64,000 nt of DNA from positions 49,646,252-49,710,251 of the forward strand of contig CM064872.1 of assembly GCA_032719365.1 (NCBI GenBank). Reading direction: 5' to 3'. The position numbers and the translations under genes were made by a program. Numbering within the stretch: position 1 is the first letter of the stretch; each line of letters opens with the position of its first letter. Source of the DNA: Prinsepia uniflora (taxonomy: Eukaryota > Streptophyta > Magnoliopsida > Rosales > Rosaceae). Under the pieces are notes generated by a model, which was not told the DNA's origin, searched no databases, and saw nothing but the letters and a program-made list of their open reading frames with translations. Below are positions 35,815-47,651 of this stretch, piece after piece.

Positions 35815-35840
35815 GGATGAGTGACAAGTGTCACTCATCC
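35815..35840. promoter_or_regulatory. Conserved 26-bp palindrome in E2 3' LTR
   Basis: Identical to 26502-26527. Confidence 0.6.
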
Positions 35841-37294
35841 TATTAGTCATTAACCCCAAATTGTGGATCTCAACATTGATTGGTGAAATTTACATTAAAA
35901 TATTAGTTTTGGATTATTTTATCATTTCTTGACCCACTTCCTCTCAATCTCAGCCATCCATTTTCCCCACACTCCTCATCCTCACCGTCCACTCATCTGA
36001 TCATCATAACAAACCTCACCTTCCCCCCTTCAACCCGTGCAAATATCTTCTTCATCTCCTTCATTTTTGTTCTTCTTCAACCGAAAACAAACACACACAT
36101 ATCACCCCACAACCCTCACACCATGACCCTTATCTGTCGTAGTGAACTGGTGTTTGTGACCAATGGTTTAAGGCGAGCACGACGGTGCAAGTGGGTGGGA
36201 CGGAGGTTCACGGTGGTCCAATTTGGAGGCAGGGCACCGAATGCGAGTTTTTGGGAAAAATCAAAATGGAGAGCCATGGAGGAAGGGCTGTCGACCATTT
36301 CTAGGTTGTGATGGGTTCTTCTGGCGTCAAGGCGACCGTGACTGGGGCCCACGAAGGCAAGAGAGGTAAGAACTGCGTAGTGCCCTATTTTTGTTCGAAA
36401 ATGGAATCTTTAGTTCTAGCTTGTGTTGGACATTTCTAACAAAAGGAAATGGTTTTTGAGGGTCAAATGAGTCGAGTTGGGACCTGAGCCAAGGCTGGGG
36501 GTGACCAGAGATGGGAGAACACGGCAGTGGACAACGGTGGGACTTTGCTCGATCGAGAAGGTATGGTTTTGTGTCTTTTTCATGGTTTTAATCGCGAGAA
36601 TAGATTCCTAGGAGTGAGCCTAAGAGTTTAGGATCAAAATGGGATGAAAATGATTGAAAATGAGTAAGAAATAGGGCTGAACCGTGACCGCCGATTCGGT
36701 TGGACCGGACCGATTTGAACTGGCTTGTCTGCAGAGGACAGGGACACCACTGTTTGGCGCGTGGGGGCACATGAGGGGTCTTTTGGGAATGACTTCAACA
36801 TGACTTTTAATCTATTCGATGTAACGAACATTTTGGGACTCGTTTCGTGTCGATCGGACACCGACTCGATATTGTTCGGGACGTCCGAAGGTTTAGGATT
36901 GAGTTTTAAAATAGTTAAAAATTCGGGGAAAATTACGGGGCTTTAATGAGAGGTTAATAAGGTAGTTAGTAACCCTCTAGTGTTATTTGGACAGGTTTGG
37001 GAGTTCCGTGGATGGTGATTAGCCCGCGGAGGCTTACGGTATGCAAATCGAGGCGGCAGCTTAGGACAGTCTGTGAGTGGACCTTGATTTCTAAACTGTC
37101 ATCCATGCATAAATGTTTTACATGTTTTTATAGATGTGATTCAGCGATGATGATTTGGATGTTCGTGGTTTATATGATTTCAAGAATTTTGAGGCGATTT
37201 ACGTGTTTGCACGTAAATCGAGGTTTGCGATTTTGCACTGATTATACGTGCTTGTCGTTTCAGAAATAGTTTAATGAAATGGTTTTCAATTTGA

Positions 37295-37700
37295 AAGGTA
37301 AACTCGGGCTCAAGACCCATTTGTTTTGGAAATCCTCGGACTCGAAGTCCATTTAGTTATGTTTTCGGGCTAGAGGCCCAATTGGTTCGTGAATTTATTT
37401 CGGATTTGAAAATATGGAATCGAGCACGAGACCCATTTGATTTACGAACTCTCGGACTTAAAGTCCATTTGATTTGACAAGGCGTAGGGCCGGAGGCCCA
37501 GTTCGTTTACGTAGGGCTCGAGGCCCAGTTGATTTAGGAATTGGGCTGGAGGTCCAGTTGGTTTACGAATCGGGCACGAGGCCAGTTGGGTTACGTAATC
37601 GGGCATGAGGCCCATTTGGTTTACGAATCGGGCACGAGGCCCATTTGGTTTACGAATCGGGCTCGAGGCCTAGTTGGTTTATGAATTCGGACTTGGGACC
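37295..37700 (+). repeat. Tandem array of ~30-bp units in E2 3' LTR
   Basis: The same CGGGC-cGAGGCCCA-TTGGTTTACGA pattern as 28028-28500 with fewer units. Array length therefore differs between the two LTRs of one element, as expected for slippage or unequal exchange. Confidence 0.8.
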
Positions 37701-38344
37701 CAGTTATGTTCTACGATTGTGATTTCGGGTTAACGACCCATAAATGGATTTCTGGTTCATGACGGTTTGTGGGTGGACCTTGGGGAGACTTGGGATTTGA
37801 GACCCCAGGTAGCACGCACGTAGCTTTAGATACCATGATAGGATTGATTATATGATATATGGATAAACATGATTTCTTGGATTTGCGAAATTGTGTTTTA
37901 TGAATGATAAATGGATTTGGGCTGAGATCCCACATATGTTTACTATGTTATGGATTTGTATAAATGGTTTTGGGCAGGGGCCCGTGTGACTTGAATTTAC
38001 GGAACTTGGGGCTGAGACCCTAAATATGGTTGTTTAAACATATGTGGTTTGATAAATGGTTTTCCTATGCATGCCTGCTTTTTAGTAAAGGGCATAAAGG
38101 TCTTTTATGAAATATGTTTTTATGAACTCTTTTATTTTAGTCCACTCACAATCTTTTCTGTTTTTCAATGCCCTTCAGGTCGATTACGGATGCGGACTAT
38201 AGCAGAGGCCGAGACATCATCCTGGCGCGCTCTGGTAGCCGGTCGGGCTAAAGGTTTAAATTTTCCTTAGTCTGACACTCTGTGTCAGACGGGATCATGA
38301 CACATCCTTTGTTAATCCTGGGGGGATTGGGATGGGTCGTGTCA

Positions 38345-39001
38345 AAGATTCACTTCATCGTTAGGGAGTCGTAGCGAGCTGATTTTAATGTCTATTGAAA
38401 TTTAAGGTAGGAAATCTTTACTTCAAGTTCCCAGGTGAGTGAGACGAGGATTGTGTAGCCACAGGTGAAATGAATTGATGGTTAGTGTAACCACAGGTTG
38501 CTTGCGTGAAGCGATTGCTCTGTGACTCTTACTAGCGCCAGCGTGGATTGATGAGGGAGATTTGGTACGAAGTACCTTTGTACGACCCTTGAGGGAGTCA
38601 AGATTGTGTGGGTGACTCGAATGGTGACCCTGGAGCCGTGAGTGCCGGCTGAGTGCGATGTTATGGAAACCTTCGAGAATAAGTTGAGATTTGGTGATTT
38701 TCGATAGGTGCAGATGTCAGGGTGGATAGGTGACTGATAAGAACCGTCAAGCTGAAAAGCTACATGTGTCATCATAATAGTGGAATTGTCAAGTGGTATT
38801 AACTTGGAATATGTGAACAATTTCACTCGAAGTGTTCTAGAGTAGACGATGCGACGTGAGTATTGGTGGAACGTCTGGGTTCAGACAAGTATTGTGTTGG
38901 TTAGTGGGTGTACACGCGTACACATGATGTAAGGCCGAATTTTCTTTACATGAGGTGGATGTGGAATCGAAATGGTTGGAATTTCGAGGATGAAATTATT
39001 T
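38345..39001 (+). other. E3 internal remnant
   Basis: About 660 bp of non-coding internal 3' spacer related to E2 near 35000-35456 (shared phrases GGTTAGTGTAACCACA, AGTATNGTGNTGGTTAGTGGG, GAGGTGGATGTGGAAT). It directly follows the end of the E2 3' LTR with no primer site between. Confidence 0.7.
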
Positions 39002-39014
39002 AAAAGGGGAAGGT
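39002..39014 (+). other. E3 polypurine tract
   Basis: AAAAGGGGAAGGT, a one- or two-base variant of the E1/E2 tract, followed directly by TGTAAC at 39015. Confidence 0.8.
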
Positions 39015-39035
39015 TGTAACAACCTGTCTCAAATA

Positions 39036-42000
39036 TAACAGGACCGCCCCCGAAGGGGACATTGATAACCGTGCCTGGTCCTGCTCCCGTCTGCCAAGTC
39101 GACTGAAGTTCCCAAATTACCCTCAGTACTTGCCAAACCAGGGATAGCCACACGCGTACTCATTCATGCCTCCGCATCTCGATCAACGCGCCACGACCTG
39201 GAGGGTCAATAAAAACACAAAAGCTGTGAGTGGACAAAAATGAATCAGTTTATAAAACAGTTACAGAAGACGTTTCTACCCTCCACGTAAAACCAATGCA
39301 TGCATTCGAAAATCATTTCATAATCCTTTTCATTTCCAATATACAAAAACCGTGTATGAAAATCAAAATCATTTTCCTTTTCTTAACCTTCGGGTCCTAG
39401 CCCGCAATCAGAAACACAGGGCCTCCGCCCAAAATCATGAATCAAATCCAAGTTCACAACATAATCCACATCCATCAAACCATAAAAACCGGGCCACTGC
39501 CCAACACATCCGAAAATATCAGGAATAAACAATAAACCACAAGTCAAACAGTTTTGCTGAATATCAATTACCGAGTCTTTAAACTCACAGGCCTTCCCGG
39601 GATATCAACGAGTCTTTAAATTCAGAACATAATCAATAGGCCTCGGGGGGGTATCACAATAACCGAGTCTTTAAACTCATGAGTCTTTAAACTCAATCCG
39701 GGTCTTTAAACCCAATCCGGGCCCACCCCCCGTCATCAATTAACCAAGTCTTTAAACTCAAAACGTGCTCCAGCAATAGCACCGGGTCTTTAAACCCAAA
39801 ACATATGCAATTCATAATAAGTCCGGATCCATCATGATCCAAATTCCAAATCAATTCGAAACCACATTTTGTCATAATAGGACTCATGTCTGAACTTCAC
39901 ATTCAAATCTCAAATCATATCCGTCATCCATTCCCGAATTCGAATTCGTAATAATGATTCTGTAAGCCAACATCCGGAACCGTCATTTCGAACCCGAACC
40001 AGAATTCCATTTTCAAGCTTCCGAAAACTGAAATCTTGTTCATCAAAATTACTTTTATGCCTTGGGCATCAAGCCCGAAATCACCTTTTTCCGAAACCTG
40101 TTATAAATCTTTGAACTCAAATCATATTTCAAATCCCAAGGTCAAAGCATCAAAATCTTAATCAAATCACCATATACACGAAACCTCGTAAAACGTGCAA
40201 ATCCGTAATAGTTTCGAAATACATGTCAAAATCGTCAGTCATACTCACAATCACAATCACAACATCCTTAAAACATCATATGCACAAATCATGTAAAATC
40301 GTTCATCAAAACATCACCAAGGCATAAGAGAAACCATAGTCTCGAAATACGTGTAATTACGTATGGCATATCAAAATACGTATAAATACGAAAATCGTAA
40401 TTATCACAAATCATAATCATAATCATAGAAATCGTAGAAACATTTATGCATGCATTAAACTTTAGAAAGCAAAGTCCACTCACACACCGTCCATAATGCC
40501 CGTTTTCGCGCTACACGCGTTTCTGTAATTTCCGACAATTTCCAGAAATCTTAAATCCTGTCCGAAATCATTCTTTAGTGTTACTAAGGACCCAAATAAC
40601 ATCATACTAATTTCCCATAATTTTCCGAGAATTAAACATTAGTTAAAAACGTAATATAAACCTTCGGACCCTCGAAACAACATCGAAACAGTGTCCGATT
40701 AATTCGAAATCAACGCTAAAAATGTTCGTTACATTGTATAGGACAAAAGTCGTGTTGAACTCACCTTGAGAATCGGGCCCACGTGCCCTCATGCGCCGCC
40801 GTGAGTGGCTGCCCGTGAAACTCACGCGCCCGCTACAGTGATGCTACAGTCGTAGTCCCAACCCGTCTGACTGATAAACAGGTCTGGATGGCCCGCGGCG
40901 TGACCCAGCTTGGATTCTGTCAATTCCAAGTTAATTTCATCAATTCAATCATTCAATAGGATCGCCATGTATCTAATTAGGGCTCTGTGACCTCAAATCT
41001 GTGATAGCTTAACTTAACCCATGCGATTTGAAGTCGAAACTTCGAAGAACAGATGTGCACTGTTCATCATTCAATCTCGACCAAAATCGATTGTTTCCTT
41101 GAAATTGATCCACTCAGAAGCTTCATAGGGTTCGTATAAACTTGATTCTCAAGTCAATTTCTCCCTTAAATCCCTCCCAAATCACGACTCAAAGCTCGAT
41201 TTTCTTCTCGGTTTCCAGGTCCATTCAGAGCCAAAACGGCAATGATTCTCTCCTTTCTTGCACTGGATCGACTTGAATTGATCCCAGAGGACTCAATGAA
41301 GCCTTAATTTGCCATGGGCTGGCTTACATTTCAAATTAGGGATTGAATTTGTCCAAAATGAGTTTCGGGTTCCAATGTGTGTTCTCCACTCAGTCCCCCC
41401 CCCCCCCCTCTCCCCGCCCCCGTTTTTCCTCTCTATTTCGTCTCTCCATTCTCTCCATCCTTCCCAGCAACGATTTCAATACTTCAAACCCACAATCAAG
41501 TCACCCGTGCTCTGCTCACCTGTAAAAACCAGTTTGAGTGCTCTGTTTTTTCCTTGTTTTCCATTTCCAACCGCACCCAGCATTAGGAAAATCAACCCGT
41601 GCTCTGCCCCTGCCTTTGTTCCTTCACTCGAGGCATAAAGAATTTAGTCACTCAGCCCAACCAATTTGTTTCATAAACAAATGCATACCTGTGCTCTGTT
41701 TCTGAAGAATTCCCTCAGAACCCATTCACGGCAGTCTCAATTGTCCCCTTGGAATTTTCCATTTTGCCATCCTTCACAAAATTACCAAAATGTCCTTCCT
41801 CTTTCTAGACCCGTAACTCATTCGTCCGATGTCCGTTTTCAGCGTGCCGCATGTCTACGGGCTCAGGCTATCGAGACCTACCTAACGGTCCTCGAATTGT
41901 GTCAAAATTAGTGGTCAATCAAAAAGTCAACATTTTCCCCCTTTTCATCATAATTACGAAAATACCCGCGAACTTCTGAACATCACAACTTTCTCCTCGA

Positions 42001-42187
42001 ATGTCGGAATCGGACGTGTCATTTGTCTATGAACTCGTGACGTCCCGAACTACTTCATAGTCATCGGTCAAAGTCCGTTTGACCACCCGAACAAAAAGTC
42101 AACCGTTCGCCCATTACCTAGGGGCAAAATTGTCATTTTCTTCAAATTTTTCCAAATTTCCCTTTTTGGAACGTTCGGGTCGTTACA
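39036..42187 (-). mobile_element. Solo LTR nested in E3, opposite orientation (3,152 bp)
   Basis: It starts TAACAGGACC, an apparent TG to TA change, and ends TTCGGGTCGTTACA. Flanks AAATA (39031-39035) and GAATA (42188-42192) are a 5-bp duplication with one G/A mismatch. It has no internal region. It carries the GAGTCTTTAAACTC block at about 39570-39800 and a run of 14 C at 41395-41408. No protein domains were seen. Confidence 0.88.
39570..39800 (-). repeat. GAGTCTTTAAACTC repeat block in the second solo LTR
   Basis: At least five near-identical copies plus GGGTCTTTAAACCC variants, expanded and spaced differently from the block at 29985-30145. Confidence 0.85.
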
Positions 42188-44216
42188 GAATATCAAGATT
42201 AAATATTAGTTAATTATGGATTTAGTATGACTAATTGGGGATTAGTTGAGAGAATTCGGACGGATGATGTAAAATGACCGTTTTACCCCTGAAATTGGGC
42301 AAAATGTTGACTTTTGACTTGAGGAGTCAAACGTACGAGGACCGATGACCGTGACGTAGGTCGGGACGTCACGAGTCCGTAGACAGGCGGCACGTCGAAC
42401 GGAGAAGTTATGGTCACTAGATCGAAATCGGATTAATTAACGTCTTAGGATTCGCATTAAATAATAATTAAATCTGATTGGTTGATTTATTAATGTGTGG
42501 CCCTTGTCACTCATCTCATTGGTCATCTCCCCTAAAAAGTGGATCTAAGTTCTAATCGGAAGGTTTTATATTAAGATATTAATTATTTTATTTTATTTTA
42601 GTATTTTTCCCTTATTATCTCTCTCTTCCCTCCCGTGCACATTTCATCTTCTTCTTCTTGTTTTGTTTTCTGTAAAATCGTGAACCCCACCCCTTGCAAC
42701 CCCTCTAGTCCTCATCATTAGCATTGGGTGTGTGAATGAAAAAGAGAGAGTGAAGTGTGATGATGATGGTGGTGCTGGTGGTGTCGACCGTCGTGGACGA
42801 GGGCCGTGGACGGGGGCCGTGAACGGGGGCCGGGAGAGGCCAAGACAGTGGCCGGAGTCCATGGCAGTTCGAGGTTGTAGGTCATGGTTTCAGTGCCCGT
42901 TCAAACAGGTCCGGGTGTTTCGGTGATGGTGATTTAGCTGGGAGGCTTATGGCACGCGTATCGAGGTGGCAACTAGGACGGTCTATGAGGGGACAATGTT
43001 TTGTAAACTATGATGCATGCTTAACTTTTTTATATGTTTTACATATGTGATTTCTATGATGATGATTGTGATATTGTTGATTTACATATTTGTATGTTTT
43101 TACGTATTTGTACGTATATCGAGGTTTATGATTTTATACTGTGGTTATACGTGCTTGTGGTTTCAGTGATGGTTGATGAAATGGTTTTGGATTTGAAAAG
43201 ATGAACTCGGGCATGAGACCCATTTGTTTTGGAAACCCTTGGACATGAAGTCCATTTGATTTATATTATCGGGCCAGGGGCCCAGTTGGTTTACGAAATC
43301 GGGCATGAGGCTCAATTGTGTTTTATGATTGTGATTTCGGGTCGGGGACCTATAAATGGATTTGGATTTAAGAAATCGAATTTATGGATTACAATGGTTT
43401 TATGGAAATCCCGAGCATAGGCCTATTTGAACGGTTTGAGATGATTTATGAAATGTTTTCCATATAACATCCTTATGTGTGGATTGTCTCCTCTAGACGT
43501 CTCGTAGCATCCTAGAGTAATCATGACGCACTACCTGATAGGGGCTGCCTGGGGTGCAGCTATGGATTAGGAGTGCAATTATGGACCATGGGGAGACTCG
43601 GGATTGAGACCCCTAGGAGAACGCGTGGCTTTGAAGTTTTGTGACAGTGGTATTAATCAGGCATCTGGGATGCCGAGGATTGGTATATAATGGTATTGAA
43701 TTGGATTGTGATTCATAGCTTTACTGGTTTATGTATTTGGATTTCAGATTTATTGGATTTATGAAATGGTATTTTAGTGTTGGTGGTTTTGGGCAGTGGC
43801 CCACATGATTGGATTTACGGTTTTGGGCTGAGTTCCTACATACTTGGATTTATGGTTTTGGGCTAAGTCCCTAATGATTTAATTAAAGTACATGGTTTGA
43901 TTATTGGTTTTCGAATTCATGCATACTTTTTAGTGAAGGGCATTGTCTTCTTATGAAATGAGTTTTTATTAAACTATTGATTTTTCGTCCACTCACAGTT
44001 TTTAATGGTTTTAATGCCCTTCAGGTTGATCACAGATGCGAGCTGTAGCAGAGACCGAGACATCGCACTCCTTCACTGATCCTGGTGTGCTCTGGGAGCT
44101 CCAAATAAGCTGAGGTTTGAATTATCCCTTGTTTGAGATTTCGTGTTAGATGGGAGTATGGCACATCCCCCGTTATTCCCGGGGGGATTTGGGATGGGTC
44201 GTGTCAAGGGGGAGAA

Positions 44217-44242
44217 GGGGGGGGGGGGGGGGGGGGGGGGGG
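44217..44242 (+). repeat. Run of 26 G
   Basis: An uninterrupted G26 homopolymer lies ten bases after the end of the E3 LTR, preceded by AGGGGGAGAA. It could form G-quadruplexes, and its length may be imprecise because such runs are hard to sequence. Confidence 0.85.
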
Positions 44243-44274
44243 ATGTTTATGAATACTAGGAAGAACATAATAAC

Positions 44275-44739
44275 CATTATTCAAAAAAAGCAGCCGCCTA
44301 GTCCACTTAGACGCCGAAGGTGAAGAACCACCCCACATATTAATTAGGCACCTGGGTGGATTAGCTTGTAAATCATTTTAGTTTGTAAACTCAATTTAGA
44401 GTCTTTATATACATATTTAGTTATATAAGTTATTTTATTTATTAAATACTTAGTTAAAAATATAATTCCTAACTAAAACAAAGATCATAAAATGAAGAAC
44501 ATAGAATGTAGCATAATAAAATTAATAAAACAACGTATATTTACAACATTTATGGTTTCAAACTCAATTTATTTATCTAGATAATTAATTCTTATTCGAG
44601 AATTATATAATAGTATTATTTGTATTATTAATTTGTTGAATTTTGCCTTGACAAAAAACCGCCTAGGCCCCGCCTAGTCAGTTAGTCGCTCGACCCCTAT
44701 CAGTCGCACTAAGAGCAGCTAGCGCCGTTTTGAACATTG
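44275..44739. mobile_element. hAT-type MITE (465 bp)
   Basis: Perfect 8-bp flanking duplications ATAATAAC (44267-44274 and 44740-44747). Terminal inverted repeats are CATTATTCAAAAA on the left and, reversed, CAATGTTCAAAAC on the right. Internal CCGCCTAG / CTAGGC motifs are mirrored between the ends. It is non-coding, so it would need a transposase in trans. Confidence 0.88.
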
Positions 44740-44747
44740 ATAATAAC

Positions 44748-45027
44748 AAACGAGTAGCCCCCTGAGGAGTAGCTAGAAGTCGAGCTAGTCTAGAAACATT
44801 TACATCTAGCCGATCAACCACTCCCTATTTGATTTAAATTTTAGGTATAGTTGCAAGTTTAAATATATTTTTTATATTGAGGACTTTCGAAATTAGTTGA
44901 AAGTACGATAATCAAATTTGATTGGGTTATCATCAACATTCATCTCCATCTCCATATATCCACATGCCCATATTGCACATCATCATATTCAAAGGCCTTC
45001 AACCTCGCCTTCTTCCAAGGAACCCAA
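44748..45027. other. Unassigned AT-rich spacer
   Basis: No gene or repeat recognised. Confidence 0.4.
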
Positions 45028-45567
45028 GGTTTCGTTTGGTACGCCGTATTGTACTGATTATTTCAGTGGGATAGACTAATTTGTCCATCAGATAGACTGG
45101 CTATTTAATCAGGCGTTTGGTGTTTGCCCAAATTAAATGTCGACTATATTATATTGAACGAATTATATTATAGTAATTGATAATAAATATTTATATAACT
45201 TGACCCAAAAAAAATAATTTATATATAGATATTAATTAGGTACGTTTATTTTTTATTATTATTTTTTTAAAAATTAATTATTGATATATTATTATTTCTA
45301 TTTATTTTATATTTTAATATTTTTATATTTTTATTTTTATTATTATGATGATGACGATGATGATGATTAGTATTATTATTATTATTATTATTCAAGATTA
45401 TTTGTCATCGGACAATTTAATACCGATAATTTGGAGAGTATTATTTTAGCGTGTCTGAACTGTATAAAAGTAGTTAATCGTATTAATTTATATGGTGACT
45501 AATTAATAAGAGTGATACATATTATATTATTATATCCAGTACCTTATACGGCGTAGTAAACATAGCC
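45028..45567. mobile_element. Inverted-repeat MITE, superfamily unassigned (about 540 bp)
   Basis: The left end GTTTGGTACGCCGTATTGTAC is mirrored on the right by GTTTACTACGCCGTATAAGGTAC in reverse complement. The interior is AT-rich with trinucleotide runs and no coding potential. No clear target duplication was found, so ends may be off by a few bases. Confidence 0.68.
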
Positions 45568-46783
45568 TTATCATACTAAATTTGTTGTAATCCTCGTCCC
45601 AATCGTCAAATATTTTACGCTTATTGAAGTTCATCGACTGGAATGATGATCAATGGTTGTGGACCTTGGTAAGCAAGCCGTGAAAGCGATCCCCAAAATA
45701 ATATTGATCATGAAAATTGTGATGTAATTTTTTTTTTTTCAGTTGATGTATTTTTTTTTTATTCTTTATACAATTAATTATAAGGTTAAGTTTGTCATCT
45801 ACAGAACAAATTTAGGAATAATATGAAACGAATTTCAAACCTTAAGGAATTTAGGGTTAAATTTAGGAATTTCAAGTGTTGACTTCGATCCGAGTTATGG
45901 CCAATATGAAATATTTGGCTCTTCTCCTCCACTCAGATAAGTATTTTCGTATATATTTCCTTTTGCTAATTATCCTTCGTGCAAGTTTTTATTTTTCTTT
46001 TGAATAATTTTACTATTTTGAGTTAATCATGCACCATAATTTGATAGTATCATTATTATTATTATTATTTTTTAAATTATTGTTTATCACGCGTAGCGCG
46101 TATAGATTCTTTATCTGTGTTCGTTTAAGGTCACTTTGTTTACTCTTAGTTATTTGCTAGAATATAATTAAATAAATGATGAAAAGCTGCCGTAATTTAA
46201 GTATTAATTGAACTCTTCTTCTTTGTCTCTGTCAATCTTTCTTTGTTTCTGGTTGTTATTCAAAATTCAAAACTTAATCAATTGTTTTCCCTCCAGTTTA
46301 ATGGCTGATTTAACTCTTATTATTCACCGTGAAGTGCGGAATGATCTTATTTCCCCTGCCCTCTTATAGGAAGCTATCAAATATGATTTGGTCTTCTATA
46401 AGAAGCGATCAAGTATGATTTTCCTAGCATCAACTCGAGACAATGGTTTATTTAGCAATTGAGGGTGGTTTTCTTAATTGCTAAGGAAGTTTTATTTTAC
46501 CTAAACTGTATATTCAATTTCAATTTTAAAAAAAAAAGTTTATTTATTAAAATTAAAAACAAAAAATATTGAAAAAAAAATTTATGCTTTTGAAAACAAA
46601 TTCAAATTTATAGTTTGAATCTTTATTTGATCCAAAAGCCTGTTTTAACTCATATTTTATCCCACCTATATTTATATTTTCATACGAGGATCATTCAAAA
46701 TCCTCACAATCATTATAGGAAACACGCAGTTTCTAGATATTTAATGTTCTCTATTTTTCTCACTTTTCAGATTCCTTTTAATC
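45568..46783. other. AT-rich intergenic DNA
   Basis: About 1.2 kb with A/T runs and ATT repeats. No supported gene. Confidence 0.45.
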
Positions 46784-46791
46784 GTGTCAGG

Positions 46792-47549
46792 TAGGCTTCA
46801 CCATTTGGTCCAAAAGTCCATGCGCTTATGGGGGCCCGATAAACCCGATGGACAAAAGCCCGGCCCGACCCGCTATGGGCCGTGGGCCGGCCCGGCCCGA
46901 GAGTTAGCGGGCTGAGCTTGGGCTTATGGTGTTCAAACCCGATAGGCCCGAGCCCGATAAAGCCCGATAAGCTCAACCCGACCCGCCCGTAATAAACCCG
47001 ACCCATAAGCCCGAAAATATAAAATACTCATTATTTAAAAATTAATACTCAACCCATTCTTAATACTAATATTTCAATCCAAACCCAAATCTCAGCCCCA
47101 AGCCTACCTAATTTATTTTAAAAAGCTTAATATGCAATACCCAATACCCAATACAAACCCTAATCACGCCTCCACCTACTTAATAGGCCAAACGTTTTCG
47201 CATATTTGAGTATTTTATTTTAACGAGGCCACGTTTTTGCACCCTTGAGTATTTTTTTTCATTATTAATATTTTTTTAATGTATATATATTTTTTGTAAT
47301 TTTAAAATTTGAGACATAGTTTATTACAAAAGCCCACTTAAACCCGATCCAAGTGGGCTTAATAGGCCAGACCCGAAAAACCCGATATAAACCCGGCCCG
47401 ATAAAATCCCGTGGGCTCTTTTTTATGTCATTAAGCCCGCCTGGCCCGGCCCGCAAATTTAAAAATTATTTAATAAGTCCGGCCCGGCCCGGCCCAAGCC
47501 CAAAAAATTTGGGCCGGGCTTGCCCGACCCGGCCCAATGCCGAACCCTA
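46792..47549. mobile_element. GGCCC-rich hAT-type non-autonomous element (758 bp)
   Basis: It is flanked by GTGTCAGG at 46784-46791 and 47550-47557, a perfect 8-bp duplication. The ends TAGGCTTC and, reversed, TAGGGTTC start an imperfect inverted repeat of about 20 bp. The outer 200 bp on each side are filled with GGCCCG, CCCGAT and GGGCTT words, while the centre is AT-rich. There is no transposase. The layout of repeated subterminal motifs is typical of hAT derivatives. Confidence 0.85.
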
Positions 47550-47651
47550 GTGTCAGGTCTCCATTTGTGGATCCGCAGTTCCCACAACACACACTTATAA
47601 TGCGCACTATTTTTTCTTTGCCTTGAGTTTTTTCCCATTGGGTTCTTCAGA

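Larger units (their letters stand above)
26401..38344 (+). mobile_element. E2: non-coding LTR element related to E1, split by a solo LTR
   Basis: A plus-strand 5' LTR (26401-29282, lacking its first ~245 bp) is followed by a tRNA-Met primer site, non-coding internal DNA, a polypurine tract (35457-35469) and a 3' LTR (35470-38344). A solo LTR at 29434-32176 sits inside the internal region. Without it the internal part is about 3.4 kb and shows no gag or pol, so E2 is coding-free, though its 3' spacer, primer site, polypurine tract and LTR termini match E1. No target duplication can be scored because the 5' end is lost. Confidence 0.85.
35470..38344 (+). repeat. E2 3' LTR (2,875 bp)
   Basis: It runs from TGTAATGACCTGTCCC to GGGATGGGTCGTGTCA. 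It is strongly similar to 26401-29282 but with indels, mainly in the tandem-repeat zone and around 28500-28680, where the 5' copy has extra sequence. It contains the palindrome at 35815-35840. Confidence 0.88.
39015..44206 (+). mobile_element. E3: third LTR of the stack, interrupted by a solo LTR
   Basis: The LTR starts TGTAACAACCTGTCTC at 39015. It is broken after 21 bases by the solo LTR at 39036-42187 and resumes at about 42188 with GAATATCAAGATTAAATATT, the order expected from E1. It ends GGGATGGGTCGTGTCA at 44206. Joined length is about 2.0 kb, shorter than E2, with a deletion in the palindrome region (only half survives near 42510). A short version of the ~30-bp array remains at 43205-43330. 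No downstream primer site exists, so this is a terminal LTR. Confidence 0.82.
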
